Of a DNA stretch of 64,000 bases, positions 54,901 through 64,000 are shown piece after piece. Under the pieces are notes generated by a model that ran no database searches, was not told where the DNA came from, and worked only from the letters and a program-made list of their open reading frames with translations. The DNA is from Xiphophorus maculatus (taxonomy: Eukaryota > Chordata > Actinopteri > Cyprinodontiformes > Poeciliidae). Within the stretch, counting starts at the first letter, position 1. The number at the start of each line of letters is the position of its first letter. Made by a program: the position numbers and the translations under genes. The stretch covers positions 26,881,850 through 26,945,849 of the forward strand of contig NC_036456.1 in NCBI RefSeq assembly GCF_002775205.1, written 5' to 3'.

Positions 54901-55191
54901 TCCCTCCTCAGTCTCCTGGCAGCTTATGAAAAGTGTGGAAGTGAATCTGAGAAAGAGAAACTCCTCTCCTGCATTCGATACGGAAAACTAAAAAGGTTTG
55001 CAGTGATTTTTATTTGAAGCTTTCTTTTTTGTTGTGAGACTTAGAGGTGGTTAGAAATGATCCAGACAGAATGCGCAGCGACTAATTTAGGAACATTAAA
55101 CATGTTTAATAATTTATGTTTCAGAAATCTGGGTCCAGCTCTGAGCAGGACAGTTTATCAGCTGTACTGTACTCCAGGAGCGCTCACATGA
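45946..55191 (+). CDS. mus81: Mus81 structure-specific endonuclease catalytic subunit, fifteen coding exons
   Basis: Mus81 pairs with Eme1/Eme2 and cuts branched DNA at stalled forks and recombination intermediates. Exons: 45946-46086, 46656-46785, 47734-47834, 48607-48717, 48792-48872, 48951-49039, 50091-50432, 50542-50669, 51786-51898, 52770-52889, 53578-53673, 54242-54370, 54451-54554, 54912-54995, 55125-55191. Phases sum to 611 residues. Domains: N-terminal HhH ([16 protein letters not shown]...[13 protein letters not shown], 1-90); Lys6 tract then winged helix (about 125-225); acidic linker; ERCC4 nuclease with VDFIE (D326), VGDFLWVA (G360-D361) and ERKRMDD (392-398), the GDXnERKX3D signature intact; C-terminal HhH ([18 protein letters not shown]). 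The C-terminus [15 protein letters not shown] is typical. Human MUS81 is 551 residues; the linker is longer here. The exon 4 acceptor (48607) was chosen by phase; a stronger-looking CAG at 48601 would shift the frame. Confidence 0.96.
46786..46870 (+). repeat. GGAY-type imperfect minisatellite after mus81 exon 2
   Basis: Repeated GGACGGACAGATGG / ACGGATGGAAGGATAGG words follow the exon donor directly. Purine-rich and diverged. Confidence 0.55.
46934..47331. repeat. Foldback element in mus81 intron 2 (about 400 bp)
   Basis: The left arm ATTAGGACTGAAAAGTAAAT..CCAAAAAACT..TTAGATTAAT is complementary to the right arm ATTAATCT...AGTTTTTTGGTGGAAATTTACG...GGCCCTAAT. The centre carries TTTCTGAG and CTAGAAAAAA words in both directions, as in ovol1 intron 2. 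Confidence 0.65.
47992..48134. mobile_element. Hairpin MITE (about 143 bp) with 6-bp duplication
   Basis: The arms TATGGAAGAGGATGAGGGCC and GGCCCTAATCGTCTCCCATA are inverted repeats with three mismatches. The inner part TCTCAGATTTCTGATATTAATCTGAGA is self-complementary. Flanks are GAAATA at 47986-47991 and 48136-48141, with one extra base on the right. Architecture matches 41334-41488. Confidence 0.75.
49235..49610. repeat. hAT-like non-autonomous fragment in mus81 intron 6
   Basis: The right end GGCCACAAATGGCCCGCGGCCCACACGTTGGACACC has the hAT GGCCC...GGACACC pattern. The left border is unclear. Confidence 0.55.
50670..51785 (+). other. mus81 intron 8
   Basis: The first 400 bp are very AT-rich. 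51130-51545 is a reverse-oriented copy of the unclassified repeat at 25595-26020 (GCTGGACAATA, TTACCTAGCAAC, CCAGTTTGGCAGCATTTCAGAT). Nothing else is recognised. Confidence 0.6.
52170..52570. repeat. Degenerate DNA-transposon-like fragment
   Basis: AGAGATGCAGTGATCCGATATCAATATCTGTATTGG resembles the left end of a common fish repeat of ATGCA..GATCCGATATC type. The right end is not identifiable. It lies in mus81 intron 9. Confidence 0.4.
53865..53942. repeat. Short hAT-like end fragment
   Basis: AGATTAATCGATAACTAAAACAATCATTAGTTGCAGCTCTAG is the complement of the common AGGGCTGCAACTAA...GATTAATC terminus. It is a short remnant in mus81 intron 11. Confidence 0.5.
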
Positions 55192-55392
55192 TCTCTATGG
55201 ATCCAACGATCTGCCTCGGATTTGTCTGCATCATGGCATGTTTTGACTCACGTCTTTACATGAAGTTACTTAAAGGATGAATATTTACATTTATGTTCAT
55301 TTTAAAAATGCTGCTCTGTTTTAGTAGGTCTTAAAACATTAATTTTGTAAACTTGTATGAAGAACTTTGGAAATGTTTCCCAGTATTGCACC

Positions 55393-55398
55393 AATAAA
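55393..55398 (+). terminator. mus81 polyadenylation signal
   Basis: AATAAA about 200 bp after the stop codon, followed by a GT/T-rich stretch. Confidence 0.65.
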
Positions 55399-55399
55399 G

Positions 55400-56705
55400 T
55401 TGATTTTGAAGCATTCTGATGTTTAAATTGTCACTTTTTATCCTTTTTTTTTGCTTCTACATCGAGATATACAAAAGAAGTTCTCACAATCTGTAAATGA
55501 ATAAGATCATCCCTGAATCTGTAAGGGGGCAGAAAGAGAGTAAACAATAAAAATTTCCCCATGTTCAACTTTTTCTCGGCCCAATTCCGATCTGAGCCAC
55601 TTCATATCATGTCCTGTAGTTTTTAAAGCATCTGCTGTCTGATTGGTAATGTCCCATTTTATCCGACTTTTACGTTATTGACGTCAGACGCACCTTTCAG
55701 TTTTGCACCAGAAGAAGTCAGAGGCGGGAAATTCATGTATCTTCCTAAAATAATGGCTTCCTTTTTGCCAAAAGTGATCTTGAATAAATAAATAAATTAA
55801 TAATAATAATTATCACCTCAATCTTTCCACAATATATTTTAGGAAAAGAAAAAAAAAATCCAATTTAAGCTAAACATCTAAATTGAGTATTGCCACCTGC
55901 TGGGTGAATGTGGCCATTGATTTTACTGCTGTGCATCTAACCAGATTACTTTAGAGTAAAAAATATATTGCAAATTCTTTATCACAATAAGACTGTACTC
56001 AATGTGTGTATTAATCAATATATCATTAATTATATATTAATATATAAAAAATACTCTTAATTGTTAATAAGCATTTCAATAAATGAATTACAGGTTTACA
56101 GATCCAACAGAAACTAGATGCCTCATTTTCTCATAAACTATATGTACAAAAACAGTTGTTGATGTATTGATGTAGACCTGTCTTCTTTTTTTCTAAGCAG
56201 AAAACCGAACATTTGATTGTTGGTTTTTGTAAAAAGTTTTCCAACATATGATTTGGGGAACTGAAACTAGAGCCGATACGGCTGATTAAGAAAGGAATCA
56301 GTTTGCAGACGGTCCTTTTCCTCTGTTGAGTCATGAGCTCACACTGCTGAAACGAACGGTAGGGGAAAACTTTGCTTTCTCACAAATTTTCTCAGAAGTA
56401 TTTTACATTTCTTCACTTCTGACGGGTTATAATAGTTTATCAAATGGAGGATCTGCTGCATGGCGGTTTAGAGTAAATTAATATCTGTCATACTGTGCAT
56501 TCAGTCTCTGTGTTTCATGGTATCTGAGTAAAACAGTGAAACTCTTGAACATTTTGAACATAGACGTTAATAAATAAAACAGTAAAGTGCCGTGAATTTA
56601 GTGGAAAACTTAACTAAACTCATCTTTGTTTGCTCAGTGCCAACATTATATGTCAGAGCCAAGAGATTTGAATAATCCAGAGTTTTCTCTGGTGAGCTAA
56701 ATTAC
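55400..56705. other. Intergenic DNA after mus81, nothing recognised
   Basis: No convincing frame. A GC-balanced patch at 55590-55740 (with TGACGTCAGACG) may be an old repeat. The remainder is AT-rich. Confidence 0.4.
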
Positions 56706-56710
56706 CAGTA

Positions 56711-57118
56711 CACTGCAAAAACACAAAAAACTACCAAGTAATTTTAGTTTCTAGTGCAAATATCTAAGTAAACTTAGAATAAGACAAAACTACCCCATGA
56801 ATACCTTTTCAGCAAGATATAGGAACTTATTTTAAGTTAGTAATTTCTTAATTTTGATGGGGAAATTATTTGTTCCATTCGCAGATTATTTCACTGAAAA
56901 TAAGAAATTTTTCTCATGTTTTAAGTGAAATAATTTACAACTGCAATAAGTATTTTTTTCATCAATATTAAGGATTTATTGACTCTAAACAAGCTTCTCT
57001 ATCTTGTTGAAAAGTTACTTATATGTTAGTTTTGTCTTATTTCAAGTGAACTAAGATGTTTGCACTGGAATCTAAACCAGAAATACTTGGTAGTTTATAT
57101 ATTTATTTTTTGCAGTGT
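56711..57118. mobile_element. MITE, CACTGCAAAA family (408 bp)
   Basis: Ends CACTGCAAAAACACAAAAAACTACCAAG and CTTGGTAG...TTTTTTGCAGTG, with internal symmetry (GAAATTATTTGTTCC...). It is non-coding. Confidence 0.8.
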
Positions 57119-57119
57119 G

Positions 57120-58115
57120 GGTTAATATTGTGAAACTGCTTGAGGTGAAAAATTATACATCAGGCGCAGTGGTTATTAATTTAATCTCCTCATCTTCACT
57201 CAATAATTCTCATTATGAATTTGAATCTAAGTCAGAAAAACTTCAGGAATCAGAAGTTTGAGCAGTTTTTCATTTATAGGACGTTAAACTGTAATAAAGC
57301 CCAACAACAAAAGATTTGCACAAAGTTAGTTGTGTAATTAATTAAATTAGACTACTAAATGCAGTAATTAAAGGATATTACATATTTACACTGCCAAGTG
57401 TTTTCATTGTTAAGTCAAAAGAACGCACAGGCTAATAAAATAATAATAAAAAAACAAAAAATTAGGCAAATAAAGTTACCCAGTTTTGAAGGAAACTAAT
57501 GTTTGATCCAGAATGTAAAAATGATTTTGCATGTTTGCTGTATTGAAAGAAATTTGCAGAAATTTATTCTCACTTGTAAAAACAGAGTCAGAATGCTTTC
57601 TATATTTAATCAAGTTTAATAAATTAAATAAAAGCTTATTTGTGTGCATGAAAGTCAGTTTTTCAGTAAAATAGTCTCGATAAACATGGTTAAAATATTA
57701 GTTTTAATTAGTTTCGTATCATTATGTTGGTGAAAATGATACCCAGAGTAAAAATATAAATTCTCCTTCTACCTTTCCTGCCGTTTAATATCAACAGTCA
57801 ATTCATTTTTATTTCAGTTAAAAAATCACAACCAAATGAACATTTTGTGTATTTTGTGAGATCTGGGCCAGCGGGTTGCAGCTGCAGTGAGGTTTGCATC
57901 GTCAGGGCTCCAGGTTTTACTCTGCAGTTCACTGGGACACAAGGCAACGCAGCAGAAATGATTCCTCAAACAACTGGACAAAAGAAAAAAGAGGAAATGA
58001 GCAATTTCTTCTGAAATCGTTTTTAATTTTATAATAGTAATTCTGAAAAGTGATGACACAGCGTTTCTGAGATGTAGTTCTTAACGCAGCGAAGGAAACA
58101 CCTGAATAATAAAGA
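57120..58115. other. AT-rich intergenic DNA, nothing recognised
   Basis: No supportable frame or repeat end. Confidence 0.4.
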
Positions 58116-58119
58116 CTTT

Positions 58120-58215
58120 CTATAAAGGTAAGTTTATTTATGTAGCACATTTTCATCCACAAGGCAATACAAAATGATTTACAGGAATTAAAAGGAAATA
58201 CAAACAAAATAACAA
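58120..58215 (-). repeat. L2-type LINE 3' end
   Basis: GTTTATTTATGTAGCACATTTTCATCCACAAGGCAATACAAAATG is the complement of the usual CATTTTGTATTGCC...TACATAAATAAAC LINE 3' terminus. Confidence 0.55.
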
Positions 58216-58594
58216 ACCAAAGGAAGAAAAATAATCTAATGTTGATCCAAAGTAAATAATCTAGATAATCTTATTCAGGGTTGATAAATAACCATAAGTA
58301 AGTATCTCTGGTCTAATTCCTTTTCTGGTTTTCTGGTCTAAAGTAGTTGCTAAGTTTCTAAGTTTGTTCTAATTCCTTTTCTGGGCTGCAATAATAGGCG
58401 TCTCTCTGCATAATAATCTAAAAAAATAACCTAATATTGATCTAAATAGTGAGTACAGTTTCTAAAATATAAGCTAAAGAGTGACTAATAATCTAGTAAA
58501 CTAGAGTCTCTAGAGTCTGTCACAAATGTGTTGATAAGCCAGGAATCTGCAAGCTCCAAACAGCAGAAATCCTGTGATCATGAATAAACTGTCA

Positions 58595-58658
58595 GGTGTG
58601 TAAACCGCTGGGTTTGTAAACCGCCGGGTGTGTATCCTGCCAGGTGTGTAAACCGCAG
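58595..58658. repeat. 16-bp minisatellite, four units
   Basis: GGTGTGTAAACCGCTG, GGTTTGTAAACCGCCG, GGTGTGTATCCTGCCA and GGTGTGTAAACCGCAG follow one another with no gap. Confidence 0.9.
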
Positions 58659-58849
58659 GACAGCAGGGCTCTCCTGTGGCCAGTCTTCTCGTCGAGAAAA
58701 TTTCATCCACTGCATTGAGAGACCGGTTGGCCAGATCCATAATTTGTAGATTTGGAAGATGTGCAGAAAAAAGCTCCAAAAATAGAGAAAAAGACAAAAA
58801 CCAGAGCAAGCAGGGCAGGGAGGGAGCAGAGAAAAAATGCGTCATAAGT

Positions 58850-59835
58850 CGAGTTTATTTGTGTTGCACATTTCAGAAACAACACAGTTCAAAATGCTTT
58901 ACATCATGAAAATATACAAATATACTATTTATGAAGTAAGTAAACATATTTTGTGGAATACCATCATAAAAATCATCAATAAGCATCAAATATATTGATT
59001 AATGTTTAATTTATGATGTTTTGAAATCAGCTCTAATCAGGTGGGTTTTTGGTCTAGATTTAGAGGAACTCAGTGTTTCGCTTGTTTTGCAGTTTTCTGG
59101 AAGTTTGTTCCAGATTTGTGGTGCATAGAAGCTGAATGCTGCTTCTCCATGTTTGGTTCTGATTCTGGGGACGCCGAGCAGAACCAGAACCAGAAGACCT
59201 GGGCGGTCTGGAAGGTTGCTATGACAACCGCAGATCTTTAAAGTATTTTATAAGTATATATAAGTATCACTTTCATTTTGGGCCATTTCACAAATTTGAA
59301 TGTTCTTAAAGGGCCGGTTGTGCCAGAATATGTTAATAAAACCAATTAAACTGTTAAAATATCAACAAATAGCTGTTCCTCCAGGATGTTGTTTTGCAGT
59401 CAAAATTGCAGATTTTGTGGTGACAATTTAGAAATGTTTGCAAGATGTTAAATTGATCACCAAGTCACTTAAACTCAATGTTTTTGACCAATTTTGAGAG
59501 AAATTTGCTGTAAAATCAGAACAAAACTTGGAGATTTGTTGATCTTGTGTGAATTTTGCAGATTTGTAGAAAACTGGAGGGATTTATTGATGCCATCTGG
59601 AGTCTAGAGGGCCACATAAAAAGCCACGGCGGGCCAGATTTGGCCCCCGGGCCTTGAGTTTGACAGATGTTCCTCTAGATTGTTCCTCTTTAAGATAATA
59701 ACTTCAGTTCTGTTTTTATTGAGGTAAAAAAAAACTTTATGATACTTCATTTTCAGCGCTTGAATGGCTTCGTGGTCCCCTGGAGACATTGTAACAGATT
59801 TGTGTATCATCTGCATAGTTTTATAACTTTTCTGC
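58850..59835 (-). mobile_element. L2-type LINE 3' region, split by a hAT-like fragment
   Basis: On the minus strand, 59250-58850 covers the LINE C-terminus and 3' end (complements of TTCTGGAAGTTTGTTCCAGATTTGTGG and of the GTTTATTTGTGTTGCACATTTC end). 59830-59670 holds the complements of NKTEV and MSPGD codons plus GCAGATGATAC. Between them 59260-59668 is hAT-like (GGGCCGGTTGTGCC...GGGCCAGATTTGGCCCCCGGGCC, ending GAGTTTGACA). Confidence 0.65.
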
Positions 59836-60750
59836 TGGAGTAAAAATAGTTGGAAGTAATGCTGCGCCTCCCTCAGCGATTCTCAAAAACGTTTGACAAA
59901 CTGCTGCTAAAGTTTACGGCATTAATGAAAATCCTTAGTCACAATTCATACAGAGAACAGCGCAAAGAAGGTTCTGTGAAATGCTTCCTGTTTAAAACTT
60001 AGAAAATGAGTTTGTTTTAACTCTTCTCTGCTAAGTGTACGGTGGGCTACATGATGTTCTGGTGGGTTTTTATTCAAACTTCAGCTCTCTAGGGATCTCC
60101 TATTTGAATAGCAGGAAAAAACAAGCGAACGCTTCTTATTTTTCCTGTGAGCATGTCAAGGTTGGATTAGATTTCCTCTCTGCGTTCCTGTGTATTTTTT
60201 CTTTTTTAAAATTGCTTTTCATCTTTTGGAGATTTGCACAAGCTGCTCACGCCTGTGAGAAATTGTTTTCTCTTGTGCATTTAGTGAGGGCCAGTTAACA
60301 TCTTAGGTAAGTCTCATTTTTCTCTGCGGCAAGAAATGCAGACATATAAAGCTGGAAGTTCAGGTTAAATATGGAGAGTCATGTTTCCTTTGGGTGAAAG
60401 AATTACAAAACCATTTGGGTTGATTTTACTGTCTGGAAGGAAAGGAGAGCAGAAGTGAGACGTGTTTCCGCTTTGCACTGCTCTTTCTTTGTAGTGACTG
60501 GTGTTTTCCAGTGGAAGCCAAACACAAACCAATATAAGTGGTTTTTTCTGTTTTTAAAGAATCTTACAGCTCACCTCAAACTATGGACAGCCATTTAAAG
60601 TTGGAACTAAACAATTATGGAAATGATTGTTGTTTTATATGAAAATGGAAAGCTAAAGATGAACTTTTCATGACGTCACAGTTAATAGAAATATATGTGT
60701 TCAGACGTGTGTTTAATTTGAGAACATTATGGAGCGTTTTCTGCAGCATC
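59836..60750. other. Intergenic DNA, nothing recognised
   Basis: One open frame of 87 codons (60035-60298) has no recognisable domain and no neighbouring coding evidence. Confidence 0.4.
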
Positions 60751-60849
60751 TTTTTTTATATATATATATATATAAATTTTAGTTAGGAAGTGATAATGTA
60801 GCTAAAACATAAATGTGCTGTACCAGACTATAGCATAAACTAATTTGCA

Positions 60850-61010
60850 TCTGCAGCAGGTCCAAACTCAAACCGTGGTAGTAACATAAGACGGGTTTTG
60901 TGATGTACGCCTTGGTTTTGGACATGCGCCATGTTACCAAATCATGGCATATGTCATCATGCAAGCCATGGCGTACGCCACAAAAGCCGTGAGATGTGTC
61001 ATGGAAGAAA
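60850..61010. repeat. Imperfect about 21-bp tandem array
   Basis: Successive segments carry (C)ATG(G)CGTACGCCA-like cores: GATGTACGCCTTGG, CATGCGCCATG, CATGGCATATGTCATCATG, CCATGGCGTACGCCAC, GAGATGTGTCATGG. Many units are nearly palindromic. Confidence 0.45.
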
Positions 61011-61359
61011 AATAATTTGGTTGTGAATTGATTTTAAAACAAAATTATGCTTATCAATAAATTAAGCATGTAATATTTTAATGAAACAAAGTGGCAGCTT
61101 TTTTTTTTGACAGTTTTCTAACCATTTTCAGTTATTTTTTTGTTTATTCCCAGCAACAAAAATAAGAACTTCCTTCAAAGAAATGCTTCTTCTATTATCC
61201 AGGTTTAAAACAATAAATATGCTCTATTTTTTATTTTTAAGTAGAAACTTGCTGGACATTCATTTACTATGAAATTAAAAGAAAACGCGGCTAATTAAAA
61301 AAAGAAAATTGTGCCTAATGCTTTCTATTATGGAATAATTAAGTTTATCACTGATGAAA

Positions 61360-61480
61360 AGTTTCGCCTAGAGTGCCAAGTTTGTAGCGGTCTTGAACTA
61401 CAATTTTCGATGGCCGCACAGAATTGGTCCAAGCTCCACAAATGGCCCCCAACCCTCACTTTGGACACCCCTGCCTGATT
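61360..61480. repeat. hAT-like right-end fragment
   Basis: GATGGCCGCACAGAATTGG...CACAAATGGCCCCCAACCCTCACTTTGGACACCCCTG matches the hAT-like right ends at 44724 and 49605. Confidence 0.55.
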
Positions 61481-62530
61481 AAAAGTCATCTAGAAAGAAT
61501 ATAACAAACACTGAGCAGGAAAGGAGGAAAATGATAATTCTCTGGTCACTTAAAAATATCAATTAAGAAGAATTTTTATCCATAATATGAGAATGTCAAT
61601 GTTTAGATCAAGCTGGATATGTAGAGATGGGGTGAGATGGAGGCAGGTTAGCAGCTGTGGCGCCCCCTGGGGGCTACTCCAGGGGTTGCGGTCATTAAAC
61701 ATCTGCACCGAAATTAGAGTTCAAGAGCTGAACGTCTGAGCTGAACAGCAGAAATAATGATTTCTGCAGCAATTTCTCCTGACATTCCTCACTTCTCTCC
61801 AGGCAGGAAGATCTCCTCTTACCTATGAATCAACTGTTGGAAAAACATGGAGAAAAAAAAAACACATTTTCCCCTCGTTTTCCCTTCAGTAGAATCTTTA
61901 TTTGGATGATCAGCAAGTTTTGAGGAAACGCCTGTTTTTTTAACATGAACCCGCAGACAGTCTGAAGCGGAAAGACCCGATTCCTCCAACTTTCATCGCA
62001 CCGAGTTTTTGCAGTAAGTAAAACTTTAACTTGCTTCATCCGAGGGGACATTTAGCTTTACTTTATTTGCGCTACATGCCAAATAGCTCATATTTACAGC
62101 TGTTTTACTGCTGGTATTTTATGCTGTGTTATTAATTATCTCACGGTCATAAAATGTTGTGAAAGAGGCTGGAATCTGTTGACTCCATTTCTACAAATCT
62201 CGGCTGTTTCTGTGGAGTTTGCGTGTTTTCTTACTGCATGCGTGTCACCGTGACATCCTTCCACATTCCTCTGTATATTGCTCGGTGTAAGCGTGTGTGT
62301 AGCTTTCTGCAGTGGCGGCTCTCGGATAACTGAGGGTGAAGAGGGGCCCCAAATTCTGCGCCCCCCCAAAATCACCTCTGAACAGTGTTGGTGTTGTTTT
62401 GAATTTATCACCCTAGAAACATACAAAAATCCACGATGGAGTTTGTTATTTATTACCAGAATATTAGCATAATAAAAACATCAACTTACAAGAAAAAACA
62501 TACTTGTAATGATAAAAACTTCAGTAAATA
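61481..62530. other. Intergenic DNA, no gene recognised
   Basis: A GC-balanced part at 61620-62050 includes GCGCCCCCTGGGGG and a TTTGCA/GTAAGT donor-like junction at about 62011, but no coding frame with known content. It might hold an untranslated exon. This is not supportable further. Confidence 0.35.
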
Positions 62531-62534
62531 GAAA

Positions 62535-62765
62535 ATACAATTAATCAACCAATCCAGTTGATCTGTGTAGCACATTTTGGCAACAAAGCAGTTAAGTTGC
62601 TCTGTTAAAAAGCTATAAAAACACCATGGAGTTACCAATTGAGAAACCAGTAACAAATGTTACATTTTGCTGACTGCCATCATCAAAATCATCAACAAAC
62701 ATCAGATATGTTGGTCAATGTTCCGTTTAATATGGTTCAAAAGCAAATCTAAACAACACTACAAG
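62535..62765 (-). repeat. L2-type LINE 3' end fragment
   Basis: AATTAATCAACCAATCCAGTTGATCTGTGTAGCACATTTTGGC and CATCAACAAACATCAGATATGTTGGTCAATGTT are complements of the LINE 3' region seen at 39590-39710. Confidence 0.6.
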
Positions 62766-63432
62766 TGACGTCACACTTCAAGGAGCTTTGTAGCTGACGG
62801 CCATCTTGGTAGGTACCATAACTCACTGTCATGGCGGCTGCTAACATGTTATTTTTGCCCAGTCTCTCATTAAGTAGAATAAAATAAATAACCCTGAACA
62901 AACTACAGATCAATGGTTCCCATTCGGCAGTTGATGGCAGATAGCAGTTGTTGTAACACAGCTGACATTAATTTTAACGATTTAAAAAATAGACACAAAA
63001 CATAGAAAAATCAAACATGGAACTCTGCATACAATTAAATGTGTCTGAAATGTACTGTACTTCAAAACTGGATACTGCTTAAGAGATAACAGACCACAGT
63101 TTCAAACGGCAACAGAAAACAGGCGGAGGAGCTGACAGCTACTGGTTGCTACGGTAACCACCAACTGCCAAAAAGCAGGGTAAACAAAACTTATACAGCA
63201 ATAAAATGAGGAGAAAATAACTTCTTGACTAGGCAAATTTTATTTGAAGAGTAAATAAACCAATTTGGACAAACTTCACATCGATAATAATGTTTTTAAA
63301 TAAAAATATAAATATGTAGATGGATTGGTGTTTTCTCAAACGTCTCCACATATGGCGCTAACAATGTTGCTTTATTAAAGTCAGAGTAAGTGCAGCTGCT
63401 TCGCTGTGCTGGGGGAGAAGACCAAAGTTCAA

Positions 63433-63729
63433 CAGCCTGCAGACAGTCACAGTGTACTGAGTAGAGAAATTAAAGGGTAGTGGCTAATTCCTATCCTGCA
63501 TTGTGTAAAAGCACTTATAGTCAGTAAGTGCTGCAGTTTATACCCCAAAATAAACTGCAGCACGCCTCAAAGCAGCCTGCAGACAGTAACAGCGTCTGCA
63601 GGCTGACAGTGACTGAGAGAAATTAAAGGGTAGTGGCTAATTCCTGTTCTGCATTGTGTAAGAGCACTTACAGTCAGCAAGTGCTGCAGTTTTATATCCC
63701 AAAATAAACTGCAGCATGCCTCAAAGCAG
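63433..63729. repeat. Tandem duplication of about 140-155 bp
   Basis: The two units both run CAGCCTGCAGACAGT...GAGAAATTAAAGGGTAGTGGCTAATTCCT...GCATTGTGTAA(A/G)AGCACTTA(T/C)AGTCAG...CCCAAAATAAACTGCAGCA(C/T)GCCTCAAAG. The second has an extra GCGTCTGCAGGCTGACAGT. High similarity suggests a fairly recent duplication. 62770-63432 and 63730-64000 hold nothing recognised. Confidence 0.85.
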
Positions 63730-64000
63730 AAGTAAAGCCTTCAAATGTTCTTTCTCATTAACACTTAATTCTTATGCTTATGACATTTATTCAATGGAAA
63801 GTAAAATAATCTACATTTGGAAGAAAACAAAGTACCTCAGAAAGGCAACAGTCCTAGTGGTGTCATTACACCCACCCAACAGCAGGTGGCAGTGTGATTC
63901 CCACACTTCATCCAGCCCAAAAGGTTTTTTTTTAACCAACAGGTTAATGTAAGGGACTGTCAATACTCGTCTGTGATCATGTAGATGTCTTGCTGTACTT

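Noticed and set aside
60035..60298. 87-residue ORF ending RAS
   Set aside because: No splice context, no domain, and surrounded by non-coding DNA.

Overview
This window is vertebrate nuclear DNA, almost certainly from a teleost fish and probably a percomorph. The evidence is AT-rich DNA, split genes with GT-AG introns, (CA)n tracts, and a teleost-style repeat load (tRNA-derived SINE, L2-type and I/Nimb-type LINEs, hAT relatives, solo LTRs, foldback MITEs). I cannot name the species.

Three protein-coding genes are supported. (1) cmas (CMP-sialic acid synthetase) lies on the minus strand. Its first five coding exons run from 11613 down to 2922, and the rest of the gene lies beyond the left edge. 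(2) ovol1 (OVO-like SNAG/C2H2 repressor) lies on the plus strand, with five coding exons from 28595 to 40096 that join into a 342-residue open frame. (3) mus81 (structure-specific endonuclease subunit) lies on the plus strand, with fifteen coding exons from 45946 to 55191 that join into a 611-residue open frame. As I recall, ovol1 and mus81 are also close neighbours in mammals. cmas and ovol1 are head to head, about 17 kb apart.

Layout: 1-2575 is a decayed copia-type retrotransposon carrying a solo LTR. 2600-11613 holds the cmas exons, with an intron 1 full of a LINE, a SINE and two TIR elements. 11614-11721 is the remaining cmas proximal promoter. 11722-20671 is a LINE block in layers: a 14-bp target duplication brackets it, one LINE appears to sit inside another, and further insertions lie within them. 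20672-28000 is gene-poor and repeat-rich. 28080-40600 is ovol1. 40600-45600 is intergenic MITE territory. 45600-55400 is mus81. 55400-64000 contains no gene I can recognise, only repeats.

The main observation is that the LINE block cuts the cmas promoter. About 110 bp and a TATA-like motif stay with the gene, while a perfect ETS-type site lies just beyond the distal copy of the target duplication, about 9 kb away. Other notable points are solo LTRs with 4-bp duplications in two transposon genes, a LINE tail that reaches to about a dozen bases before an ovol1 splice acceptor, a SUMO-interaction-like motif in Mus81, hairpin elements with 6-bp duplications, and a 1.37-kb TIR element ending 32 bp from the cmas exon 1 donor. 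I found no CRISPR, operon or other new multi-gene system. The three genes have unrelated jobs: sialic acid activation, epithelial/germline transcription control, and DNA repair.
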